A program made the translations under genes and the position numbers. Positions 34,620 to 45,779 of a stretch of 64,000 nt of DNA are shown here, in pieces. Source of the DNA: Zingiber officinale. Taxonomy: Eukaryota > Streptophyta > Magnoliopsida > Zingiberales > Zingiberaceae. Each line of letters begins with the position of its first letter. Position 1 is the stretch's first letter. The notes below the pieces were generated by a model. That model ran no database searches, was not told where the DNA came from, and saw only the letters and a program-made list of their open reading frames with translations. The DNA lies in contig NC_055996.1 of the NCBI RefSeq assembly GCF_018446385.1, forward strand, positions 17,595,317 through 17,659,316, given 5' to 3'.

Positions 34620-37600
34620 TGTAAAATACGGTGCCCAAAATAATAATTAAAAATAGGGTTATTTGACAAATAATCTTATGGGAATTTTTGAAGTTTTTAG
34701 AAATTTTATGAGGAATTTTCGGAACTTGTATGACGTATTTTGAGGGAATAAAATTATAGGCTTTGAAAAATGTCTATTTGGAATACCCAAATATAGGAGT
34801 TGATTGAGAAATAAACTTAGGTCTTAATTTTTCTTAAAGCTAGGTTTCGGTTATAAAAATCTAACCTAGCCTCCGCTCCTCTCCGCCCCAATCACGCCGA
34901 AGTCATCCCCTCCCCTCACGGCGCCGAACTCATCTTCTTCCCCTACCTTCCTCTCTTGCTCTCGACGCCGACCTGTCGATCTCCTTCTTCCCTCTCCCTC
35001 TCATGTGTTCCCGCAACCAGAGCTGTCGACCTCTTCTTCCTCTCGAGCCACAGTCGCCTGCAATCCTCCTCACGCGAGCACCACAGCGCCGCTGTTCCAG
35101 CCCTAGCGCCAACAGCCGACCCTTTCCTCTGCCCTTGATTGCTGCCCCACGTTGGCTGCCAAATCTCTGCCCTAGCGCCGGTTGGCTTCTCTTTGTCCTA
35201 GCGTCGGCAGCTAGATCTCTTCCACCCCCGGCCGCAACAAAAGCTAGCCAGTAAGTTTCTTCCTCGGTAGATACGGATAGAGTTCTAGGTAGGTTGATAA
35301 ATTTGCCAACAAAGTCCGATTGATGGATTGTGTTATGGATCAATTTCTTTCCCGCGATGTTCTTGATTTGGCTTGAGGTTTCCGTGATATTCATGATTCA
35401 GCTTGAGATTTCTGAGTTGTTCTTGCTTGTTCTTATGGCTCCATGAGGTTTTGGCTTCGATTTATGATCTCTATAATGAATTTGCTTCGACTAGAGATTC
35501 CTATTGGATTTCCTCCATGGAACAGGGCAAATGTGATTGGGCATGGTGGGTTTAGCTTCTCTTGATGGCTTTGGTTTCCTAGATCCAAGTTTTGGATGGT
35601 TTTGATTGGATGATGCCATTCATTGTTCTTCATGGGAATTTTCAATGCTAATATAATTTGGTTCTACCTTGCAAGTTCTCTCCATAATGTTAAATGTCCA
35701 GTTGATGGTATGGGTCGCAAGTCAAGATTCTGTGTTCTTGTTCCATTCGATGGGTTAAGGGGTAGATGTCTTAGAGAATAGGCCACAGATTGGTTGCCAT
35801 TGATGCTTCACATCTTCTTGTGTTTTTTTTCTTCGAGTTCTGATGCTGTCTTTCTCTGTTCTTCCATTGCCAAAAGTTTTGTATCAATTTCTTCACTGGG
35901 TAGTTGGGTTGGATTGAAGCTACCCTTGTTCTTCTTACCATATTCTGGATTTTTGGACAGATAAATGGAGTTTTGAATTGCTTTGTTTCCTTTTCGGTAC
36001 ATGAAGATTTTGGTCAAATCATGGTAGTTGTTTCAAGCCTTGTTAGAAGATGCTTTTGTTTGTCCTATCATTTTAAAAGTATTGAATAAATTAGGATAGT
36101 GTAGATCCAAACCTTGATGCTCTGTGCCATTGAATAACTAAGGACTTCTAGGGGATTTGTCTTCGTGGTCGCTTTATTTTCATGATGGTTCCGGGATTCT
36201 AGTAGCGGATTCGATTGTTGACAAATTGATTTCAAGATTGTAATGGTTCCGCATAGGGGAATTTGGTGATATGCGATTCTATTTTTTTTTAGTAAATTAG
36301 GGTTTTCCCTAATCATATTCGGTTATAGGTTAGCCACCTAATTCATGATGAGTTTAGTTAACTAGTTCATGTTTGACATAGTTATAGTATGCATCATGTG
36401 TTTGCAGGATTTGATTCGATACGGGTGATTCAACATTGGGTTGGTTTGGCATAGTCTTCGCAATAAAGGCGGGTACTTCTTGCTTTGTTTCTTTTAGTAC
36501 TTTGACCTTAGTGCATGAATTATTTTGGATAATGACTGTTTACCTTGACTCCACTCTTACTTTCCTGTGCTTGATACTTCCACTCAAAATCTTTGAGTTA
36601 CTCATTTTTATATCCATACAGTCTCTTGTTGTTGTCCATGATCAGTAGCAGATACTAGATACCATGTTTGTATGTTTTGACTGTTGCTTATTTATGTACT
36701 ATATTGAGCATGCTGGCTTCATGTAGCATACCTATTTCTGTTTATATATATATATATGAGGACTGTTGCATTATTCGCATCATGTCATTGCATGCATGCC
36801 GCATCCTCGGCCACTCGAGAGAGTGGTAGCTGGAGTTGATGCCGCTTGTCCTGTCGTGCCGCACTCGGCCACTCATGTGAGTGGTAGCTGGGGTACGAGC
36901 AACAGGGACCCCGTCGCAGATGTAGCTAGTTAGCTACTATGCAACTGTCCCCTCGGCCACTTGTGTGAGTGGTAGCTGGAGTGGTGTACAGCATGTCACT
37001 GACCCGGCCTCTCGACCATACAGGGGTCATGGTGCAGAGAGGTGGGCGGGAGTGACCATCCGTACATACGCTGTTGTTATCATATTTGTTTTGGCTGTTG
37101 CTGTCTATATATGTTGTTATTGCTTACTGCTGTTGTTCACATATGCTGATACGCTTACTTGTGTTGAGATATATTTTCATTAAAGATGTTTGGTCATTGG
37201 AAATTTGTATATACCTTTCTTATTACCTCGGTAGTTATGAGCAGTACTATAGCAGATTAGTACAAATTTTGACCTACTATACCTAGCCTAGGATATGGTT
37301 CCAGGTATGAGCATTTATTTTGGTGCTATTGTAGTATCTGCTATTCCTCCTATGAGACTGTATTCCTTTTGGCATTCTCTATTGGTTTATTATGTTCATG
37401 CACTATCTCTTTCCTTACCCGCTGAGTTTCAATACTCACCACCCCGTAAAATGATTTTCTTTCGCCAGGTAACAGGTAGATAAATCATAGATGCTTGGAG
37501 AGTCTCGGTTGCCGGTCCCACGTCACACTCGAGGATAGTTCTTTTTCTGGTTTTAGTTTCTAACGCTATTTATGTTTTGGTTTTGTGAACTTGGTATTGT

Positions 37601-37943
37601 ATGCTTCGATATGGTTTATGGAGTCTAGTCTGTTGGTTGCAGGTAATTTAGTTAGTGTCTTTGTCGGTCACACATTTGTTTTCCTTTTGTGATTTCCGCT
37701 GTGTTTACATCCAGTCGTGCAGGCTGAGTATTTATTGTTCTGTCTTCCGCTGTGTCTGTTTCTATGTTGTTTCAGCCGTGTAGGCTTATTAAACTGCGTG
37801 GTTGTGATAATTATATTCTATATATATTCCAGCCGAGTGTGACTAATGTATATTTTGTATGTAGTAATGTTTCAGATTGTCACCCGTACAGGGGAGATGC
37901 TGCCGAAATTTCTTCTGGCAGAGACTCCTTTGGGGGCGTGACA
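34620..37943 (+). mobile_element. solo LTR, family D, copy D2 (3.3 kb)
   Basis: Starts TGTAAAATACGGTGCCC and ends GGGGGCGTGACA, with a perfect target duplication TTGAG at 34615-34619 and 37944-37948. The middle includes a TATA-like TATAAAA at about 34853, followed by a CT-rich GC-high leader and the CCACTC...GAGTGG blocks at 36810-36985. No internal sequence remains. Open frames such as 34930-35394 (minus) are in the GC-rich leader and are not conserved with D1. Confidence 0.93.
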
Positions 37944-37948
37944 TTGAG
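37944..37948. repeat. target-site duplication of D2 (right)
   Basis: TTGAG, identical to 34615-34619. Confidence 0.88.
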
Positions 37949-38064
37949 GTTATCTACGTTTCAGTATAAAGAACAACCTAAAACTCTAAATTAACACAAA
38001 GTTATGACCGTTTTACTATCAGTCTGCAATTTGCCTAGAATTCAGCACAACTCTGTTTTGGCAT

Positions 38065-38340
38065 GGCACGACCGTGTGGATCCACACGGTCGGCTTCTTC
38101 TTGGCCTCGACTCTGGTCACACGACCGTGTGGGTCACACAGCCGTGGCCTTCTTCTTCTCTTCCAAAGTCAAACGGCCGTGTGGATTCACACGGTCTTTC
38201 TTCGCCTCTGGAAAGTTGGCATGGCAGTGCCATTTGGTACGACCGTGTGCTGCATGGCCACAGGGTATTCGGCCGTGTGGCTCACACGGCCGTGGCTTGA
38301 TTTGCCTTTGGTGGGGGAGCATGACCGTGTGGGTCACAAG
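38065..38340. repeat. CGACCGTGTGG dyad array in the H LTR
   Basis: Several pairs of CGACCGTGTGG and CCACACGGTCG-like half-sites, for example GACCGTGTGGATCCACACGGTC, a near-perfect palindrome at about 38069-38090. Units are spaced about 50-60 bp apart. Confidence 0.8.
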
Positions 38341-40254
38341 GCCTTGGCTTAATCTCTTCCAAAGTTATTCTCGTGTGCGATTTTGCTCCATTTTCGCTCT
38401 AATATGCATCCTATCAATCAAAATATGCAAAGAGCAGATCTCCGAATAGAATATAATGGAAGTATGACATTATAATGAAATAGGGTGAAATAAACATAGA
38501 TTATGCTCATGAAATCTAAGTAGATGTGCGTTCAAACATGCATAAAAGTGTATATATTCTATGCACATCACATCCCCAGACTTAAACCTTTGCTTGTCCT
38601 CAAGAAAAAACTGCATCTAAACTCATGTGGTTAAATAGTGCATCATAATCTCTAGCAAGTAAATCTAATCCTATCAAATGATTTCATTGGTGAGCAAGAT
38701 ACAAAAGTAGTTTGAGTATGACTTAAGTAGTAGTCCTCTGTGCTTAGTGCGATAGTGACCTATGTTTATCAAGTATTAATCCATAAGCCTAGTCAAATCA
38801 CCATAAAACTGTGTTCCTTATGTTTCTGGCGATAGACACTTACTTGCCACACGCTTGGTTCATCCTTCTCAATCTACCCAAGGTCTCAAAGGCATACTCG
38901 ATATCAAGAGAAACATAGCAGTTATTTCCCCAGTAACCTAACTCAATCTCAAAGGAGTAACTTACTAGTTTCCACATACGACAACTATTTTTTATATCCC
39001 TTATTAATTTATTATTATTTTTTCATCAATTCATTTTTTTTAAGTGATTGCAAGATGCAATACTCAAACACAAATGCAAATGTTGGGATAGTTTGATTTT
39101 TCCAAATGAGTTGACATGATTCGAGCCTCATCCAATAACCAAAATGCAATTTGAGAAGTCACCATAGAAACACCAGTACTAATTAAGTTCTATGAATCAT
39201 GACTATTTTCAAAGTTATCTACTATTAAAACTAGGTAAGGTGTAAGAGATCCTAAAATAAGGCTAATACTTAAACTCTTATAGTAAAAACATTGCTCACT
39301 TCATGCTATCATAGATAGAATAAGATAGATTACTAAACATACTAGCACCATAAGTAACCCATAAATCACATAAATCTAGAACAAGCATGCTAGTATTTTA
39401 CATTAAGAAATAAGCAGTCATAATATGATGAATGATGCAACTATCAAAAAAAAATTTATTATGCAAAAAGAAGAATATAACAAAAGCTAAACCAAACCTA
39501 ATGCATCTAATGCATCCCCCCAGACTTAAACTTTTCATTGCCCCAATGAAAATTAAAAACAATGTGGAGGAGATTTAAAGTAAAAGAAGTTACCAAATGA
39601 TACGTGCCAAATACCCATGTCATGAACTTCTCCATCATGTAGTTGCCCTCCTCCTAATCTTTGAGTCCTATAAAAGAAGATAGACAACAAAAATTAAGTA
39701 GAGGATACATGTTTATTATATAAAGAAAGAAATGAAACTAGAAAGAATTAAAGACATAAATGAAAACAAGGAAAATAAACTTGGGTTGCCTCCCAAGAAG
39801 CACTTGTTTAAGGTCATTAGCTCGACCCCTTATTCGGCTCGCTTAAATCGTGATCTGGCCGAAGTGAGAAACTTCCGGACTTTTCTTCCAATATCCCAAT
39901 TTATTATGAAGAGAGTTGTCATTATAAGAACAATGTAGTGTATCTTCGCTCTCTTCATCTTCATCTCCTTAAGAATCCTTTCCGGCAGTCGGAGACGGTT
40001 CAGTGTGAGCTTCCAATTATTAGCCTCTTGAAAACCTGCACACCCACGGGAAAAACATACCTCCCATATACATGTTAAATAAGTAAGAACCAAAACCATA
40101 TCAAGTTTAGTTATGCAATTATAAGTAATAGAATCACATCCAACAAAATCAAATATAGGTACCTCTATGAAATTTTCTAAAAGATCACTAGAAATACTAA
40201 CTTTGCATTTGTTGAGAAGTACCTGAAAGTTTTAAACAAGTGGATGTGACATCT

Positions 40255-41000
40255 TCAGAATTTTATAGTGGTTCCTAGCTCTGGTTCGAGTGGTGGTGCC
40301 TCTAAAAGTAGTGATTCTTGGGTCTTTGCTTCCATTGCACAAGTCCCTACACATTTATCATCAATCGATTTCATTCTTACAAATTCCATAGTATCAATCG
40401 GTTGTGTGATCAAAGGAGGTGATTCTTGGGACGTTTCCTCCATAGTACATGTTCCTACACTTTTATCCACCACATCAGTATCATAAGTAGTGAAGAGTCT
40501 ACTAACATCAAAATTATCAACAGAAGGAACAACATTATTAGAAATCTGTTTCAATAACCGTTGAGCTAGGATCCCCCGTTGCACCATTATCTCTTCAGAA
40601 TCTTGTGTTGTGGTCTTCATCCGACTAGGAGTAGGAGTATTTGAGTTTTGGGAGTCCTCCCAGACAGCTAGCTCATCTAATTATAAATGATGTGGTCTAT
40701 CTAATGATGAATCATCCTGAAACTCTGATGAATTCTGATTTACTTGGGAAGTATGCTCAACATTTTGTATGCAGTTGTAATCAAAATTTTGATAATCCAT
40801 CCAAAATTGATTATACTGTTGAGGTGGATAAGAGATCTACTGCTTGGATAGTGACTTCTCACTCTGCTCTAGAATTAGCTAGGGTTGAAGGTTCTGAATT
40901 TGATAATCTCCCCAATCATAGCCATAAGTATCAGGAACTTGCTCATATGTATCTTGATGTTGATATTGAGGTTGAATCAAATACTGAAGTTCCGAAATAA
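40255..41000 (-). pseudogene. Tat/Athila-type gag tail, decayed
   Basis: On the minus strand the frame reads YQHQDTYEQVPDTYGYDWGDYQ, a stop, more text with a second stop, then YPPQQYNQFWMDYQNFDYN, then a third stop before DELAVWEDSQNS, and continues open through the 121-codon frame at 40620-40255. The Tyr/Gln/Pro-rich text followed by a short hydrophilic tail is typical of Tat/Athila Gag C-termini. The tail has an imperfect internal repeat (VGTCTMEETSQES and VGTCAMEAKTQES). Three stops make it a pseudogene. Confidence 0.6.
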
Positions 41001-41334
41001 TAACAATTTTTTGGAAAAAGTGGCAAATAGCAACTGGATAAGACATACTTTCGCACACTCCACAAAAGAACTCAAATTGATCATCTTATGAGTCATGATT
41101 TTTATTGAGGGGAGATCTTGCTCTTGCATTCATGGGTGTGAAACATTCTCTTAAGGGCCTGCTTGACATGTTAGTGCTCAAGATATTTAAAAAAAATTAT
41201 AAGAAAAACCAAATAAGTAGAATTAAAGACAATAAAGAAAATACATAATAAAAACTAGAAAGAAAATGTAAAAGGAAAAATAAAAATGTCTAGAGTAACT
41301 CATATGCTAAACAACTAATGTTAATCGAAAACAA

Positions 41335-41352
41335 TCCATGGCAACGATGCCA
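41335..41352 (-). other. primer-binding site of element H
   Basis: On the minus strand TGGCATCGTTGCCATGGA, a close match to the aspartate-tRNA-type site of Tat/Athila elements (TGGCGCCGTTGCCGGGGA). Differences are C/G to T/A transitions, as expected for methylated repeats. Confidence 0.8.
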
Positions 41353-41357
41353 AAAAC

Positions 41358-43196
41358 TGTTAGTTAGAGCCCTAGAGCCAATCATTTGATGATTGTTGTA
41401 TGGACTCATTGTATCATATTCTTGTATATTAATAAAGGTATTTGTTTTGGTTATTATACTTACTTGTATTGGTGCCAAATAACTAAGTATAGTAGCGTCC
41501 TTGAGTAGAAGGTTCTTACCTATATCAATCGATTGGTTGAATCGATAGTGAGATGATATAGGGAACACTACTCTTAATCATTCCTAGTCGAGTATTAACA
41601 TTCAGGGACAATGTAAATGTAACGAGACTAGCATGTAGGTCAACTCGATGACTTGATCTCACAAGTCATGGATATGGAGATATCAAGTTGACACATGGGT
41701 ATGCATTAGAGAATGTATATTGAATGACCCGTCATGAGAAAGTATCATGGATCATTATATGAGTGTTATATACTTTCTCATGTGGCTATTAGTATGACTA
41801 CTAGTCCTTGGACCTGAAGTCACCATGTATCCCTACATAAGGAGTTACGTACTTTGGCTTCGTCAAACATCACCCGTAACTGGGTGGACTATAAAGGCGA
41901 TTACTGGGTATGTAACAAATTATGCAGAGGGATGTGAGTGATGTAGATGGGATCTATCCCTCCTATATGACGGGAGCGACATTGATATTCTTGATAGAGT
42001 GAGACCACGAAGTGCATGGCCATGCCCAAATGAGTCAATATGAGATATTGAGCTCATTTGTTTGAGTGAGTCTACTTGGAGTTCAAGATTTAGATTGATT
42101 ATAGGATGACACAGTCTATGCCTCACATTGATCAATCTAGATGTCTAGGATAGAAAGACAATGTCATATATTGTGAAGAGTCATAATTAGTAGTCACAAG
42201 GTGATGTTGGATCTCAACATTCTTGTAACTTGGGTAGTAATGATGTATTGCTAGATACCGCTCATTACTTATGCTTCTAAATGGGTTTAGGAGCATTGCC
42301 AACGTTACAAGAACCTATAGGGTCACACACAAAGGATAATTAGATGGAGATTAGGTTCATATGATGAACCAAGAGGATTAGGTTCATGTGATGAACCAAA
42401 TTGGATTAAGAGTAATCCTAATTGTACTAATTGAGTTGGACTCAATTTGATTCATGTGTTCAATGAGTCTAATTTAGATTATGACTCATTGAATCAATTT
42501 AATTAAATGAATTAGATTCATTATATTAAATTGGCTTGAATCAAATGGTTGGATTAGATCAACCATGAGAGTTATAATGTCAAGTTTGACTTGACTTGAG
42601 AGGAAGATGAAAAGTCAAGTTTAACTTGACTATATGCCACCTCATTTGTGAGTTGGCATTAAGTGGCCAATAATGGTGTTACACATCATTAAGTTTAGCA
42701 CATGTGTGTGCCACCTCATGGAGGTTACAAATCTCCTCTTTAATGGTCACATTAAATGAGAAAGGAGGTTACACTCCTTAATGTGACCGGCCACTTATGG
42801 TTGAATGGATGGATTAATTTTTCATTCAAGCCAATTCATTCCATCATCTTCCTCCTCTCATTCTCCTCTCCCTCTCCTCCTCCTTGACCAAACCACCTAA
42901 GGTGATAGCACACTTTTGTTTGGTCTTCTCCACCTAGTTTGTTCGTGTGGATACACATAGAGGATCGTACACTTGACGATCTCGAGATCCGGCAAACCTT
43001 TGGACGAGCGAGATTGCGAAGGGCATCGCATCAAGGGTAAAATCTCTCAACCATGTAGTTCTAGTGTAGATCTAGAGGTAAGAAACTTGTACTCGAAATT
43101 TTACGAAACTATTTTACTTCGCACGGATCCGGTGGCTTGGGGTTCGGGGTTTCCGCAACGCAAAAAGACGGTTTTTGCGGTCCGAAAAACCCAACA
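41358..43196 (+). repeat. 5' LTR of element C (1839 bp)
   Basis: TGTTAG start and CCAACA end with primer site two bases later. The U3 holds AATCGATTGG/CAATCGATTG-like text only once (41525-41550). No LTR partner is in the window. Confidence 0.75.
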
Positions 43197-43197
43197 G

Positions 43198-43210
43198 TGG
43201 TATCAGAGCC
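43198..43210 (+). other. primer-binding site of element C
   Basis: TGGTATCAGAGCC, two bases after the LTR; initiator methionine tRNA type. Confidence 0.88.
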
Positions 43211-43825
43211 ACGTGCGAACTCTTGTACGAGTTTAATTTGTATTTTTATGAAAAATATCAGTTCTATAATATTCTATGAATTTCCTATTTTTATAGTTTT
43301 TATGGGTATTTTTCTCGTAGAAGCGAAGCACAAGTGTTTAGACACTTGTAGGCTTCGGCTACCGAGAAGATTTTTCCGAAACGACAAGGTTTCGCCCCAA
43401 ATCTTTTTGGGACAGCGGGCTAAGGTATTGTATGATCGCTAAGGAACTCTCACGATGGTTATATCGCGGGTAGGGGAGCTGCCCCTGACCCCGCAAGGGG
43501 CTTCGTTCCGCGATTACGCCCGAAAACCCGTTAAACGGGACCGCCCGGAATTTTACTCATAAAAATTATAAAAATTGTAGTAAAAATTACAGAAAATTAT
43601 AGAAAATACATAATTTAGAATTATGTATTATTTTGTGATAGTCATGGCCCAAAAGACCCAAATTGGATTTGAAAATTATGTTGTAATTCATATTACGGCC
43701 TGCACGCCGTCATTTGTGTTGTGTGTGCTGTATGCTGTATACTTGATACGCGACCTGCACATCGTGCCTCTCTTTTTATTCTTGTTGTAAATTAGTTTAG
43801 ACTCGAATGTAACTCGAGTTTCAAA

Positions 43826-45237
43826 ATTGTAACATGTGAATGATTTACAAAAGGAAAGTTTTCTCTAAAATTAAAATCTTTCTTTCAATTTACAAATAAG
43901 GAAAGATATCAAATGTTTTGTAGAAACTATAAAAGGAAAATTTTAATTTTAAAACTCTCTTTTAAATCATGAGGATGGTTACATAAAAGGAAAGTTTTAT
44001 AAAAAATTAAAATCTTCCTTTTAACTACAAATAAGGAAAGATATCAAACCTTTCACTTAATCTTTTGTAGAAAACTATAAAAGGAAATATTTAAGTTTTA
44101 AACTCTCTTTTAAAACCATGGCTTCCACATAATAAAGATTTTAAAAAATAAAAACCTTTTAATTTATTGTGGCCGGCCACACCAAGCTTGGGTTCAAGCT
44201 AGGGTCGGCCACCTAATGAAACCAACTCACCATGGTTTGGCCGACCCTAGCTTGGGCTCCAAGCTAGGCTTGGCAGGCCACCTTAAGGTGGGTAAGAAGG
44301 TGGATATGGGTGAGTATAATACTTTATAAATAAGAGGCTACGATAGGGACCGAGAGGAGGAATTGGTTTTGGTCTCCCGGTGAAATTAAGCTTCCCGTGT
44401 TCGCCCCGAACACTCAACTTAATTTCATCAATAATAATTCATACCATTAAAGAATTATTATTGAATTACCACACCAATCCCAAATTACATTTTGGGCTCC
44501 TTCTTATCATGAATGTGTTAGTCTCCCTGTGTTTAAGATATAGAATGTCCACTAATTAAATGAGTTACTGACAACTCATTTAATTAATATCTAGCTCAAG
44601 AGTAGTACCACTCAACCTTATCGTCATGTCGGACTAAGTCCACCTGCAGGGTTTACATGACAATCCTTATGAGCTCCTCTTGGGGACATCATCAACCTAG
44701 ATTACTAGGATACAATTTCCTTCTATAATCAACAACACACACTATAAATAATATCATTTCTCAACTTATCGGGCGTATTGATTTATCGAACTAAATCGCA
44801 CCCTTTGATAAGTCAAAGAAATAAATACTAGATATATGTGCTTGTTATTATATCAGGATTAAGAGCACACACTTCCATAATAACAAAGGTTTTATTCTTT
44901 TATGTAGTCAATATAAAAAGAACTTACCTTAAATGATCCAGCTCAATACACTCTGAGTGTAGTAGTGTAATTTTATAGTCAAGATAAACTAATACCAAAT
45001 TACACTATGACTATTTCAATGGTTTGTTCCTATCCATCTTAGTCGTGAGCAACTATTTATAATTTATAAATGATAACATTATCTTCTGTGTGTGACACCA
45101 CACACCATGTTATCTACAATATAAATTAATTGAACAATTACACTTAGCATATAAATGTAGGCATTTGACCAATGTGATTCTTTATTTATAAAATAAATGT
45201 TTATACAAAAGTTAGACTTTTAGTATACACTCTAACA
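43826..45237 (-). repeat. partial inverted A-family LTR
   Basis: On the minus strand it begins TGTTAGAGTGTATACTAAAAG at 45237 and matches the A LTR from 3051 to about 4300, including the TTCGGGGCGAACAC and GGCCGGCC blocks. The 3' part of the LTR is missing. Near 43850-44130 a unit of about 130 bp is present twice in tandem. It truncates the gag stub at 45241. Confidence 0.82.
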
Positions 45238-45240
45238 ATG

Positions 45241-45516
45241 TCATACTCTATTGAGTTCCTCCTTCGGCAGGCCACAGTGGAGGGTGTAGGTCACTTTGGC
45301 ATTTGCTTCTACCTTCTTGATTAGGGTTGCATCCCAGTTCTCGCAAGGCATCGGTTTATCGTTGCCGTCAGTTGGAAGTTCGAGTTCGGTTTTGACAATC
45401 ATCCAGACTTCAAAATGAATCTGGAGATACGCCTCCATCCGGCCGTTCCAGTAACCGAAGTCGTTTCCGGTGAAGAGCGGTGGGCGAGCGGTGTTATAAC
45501 CTTCTTGGAGAGCCAT
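45241..45516 (-). pseudogene. SIRE-like copia gag, N-terminal stub
   Basis: Reads MALQEGYNTARPPLFTGNDFGYWNGRMEAYLQ, then continues for about 90 residues. The P-x-F-x-G-x-x-F-x-Y-W-x-x-R-M-E block is the common start of SIRE-type copia Gag. It is cut off by the A-family LTR that starts at 45237. Upstream on this strand lie the primer site and B-family LTR, so this is the gag of a B element. Confidence 0.82.
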
Positions 45517-45779
45517 TGAAGATCTAGCACGAAAGGACGAAAAAAAAAATGTGTCCCAAGACTTGATCCTGGATTAGCAGTGCGGTTTAAAAGAAGAATA
45601 TTACGCGATCTCGAGTGGTGTTGCACCAACTTCGAGAAAAAAATCTGATTATGAAAAAAAATAGATCGAAGGACGGTAAGAATACCGATTTCGATCAACT
45701 CTGAAAAATTAAAATCACCACGAAAGAATGCTTGATTGGTGGTTGCACAAAATCGAAGCTACCCCACTCTAATACTAAT

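Larger units (their letters stand above)
33251..38572 (-). repeat. 3' LTR of element H, interrupted by D2
   Basis: On the minus strand runs from TGTGATGTGCATAG at 38572 to GTTAACA at 33251. Removing the D2 insertion leaves about 2.0 kb. It contains a dyad array at 38065-38340 (ACGACCGTGTGG / CCACACGGTCGG). Most of 33300-34614 is ordinary non-coding LTR sequence; no gene is seen. Confidence 0.72.
33251..41357 (-). mobile_element. Tat/Athila-like gypsy element H, pol missing
   Basis: On the minus strand: primer site at 41335-41352, interior 38573-41357 (2.8 kb), polypurine-like AAGTCTGGGGA at about 38573-38583, then the 3' LTR from 38572 to 33251. That LTR is itself interrupted by solo LTR D2. 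Supporting marks of the Tat/Athila group are the aspartate-tRNA-type primer site, the twice-present CCCCAGACTTAAAC block, GGTTGCCTCCCAAGAAGC at about 39783, and the ATCGAATCCACAGAGA block near the LTR end. There is no protease, RT or integrase. The 5' LTR is replaced by element C at 41358. It is a non-autonomous or internally deleted element. Confidence 0.8.
41358..43825 (+). mobile_element. Ty1/copia element C: 5' LTR and leader
   Basis: LTR from TGTTAGTTAGAGCC at 41358 to CCCAACA at 43196, followed by the primer site TGGTATCAGAGCC at 43198-43210. The leader to about 43825 has GC-rich and AT-rich non-coding blocks, typical of long copia leaders. No gag follows: an inverted A-family LTR piece begins at about 43826. 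The start lies exactly where the 5' LTR of element H should begin. The 3' end of C is not in the window. Confidence 0.8.

Noticed and set aside
34930-35394. 154-codon minus-strand frame in the D2 LTR
   Set aside because: Arg/Gly-rich translation of a GC-rich, CT-biased leader; not conserved in D1.
40641-41000. 119-codon plus-strand frame in element H
   Set aside because: The opposite strand reads a Tat/Athila-type Gag tail with only three stops, which explains the sequence better.
43197-45237. Reading the C leader and the inverted A LTR as one element
   Set aside because: The A part is in opposite orientation and matches 3051-4300; the match stops abruptly at about 43826.
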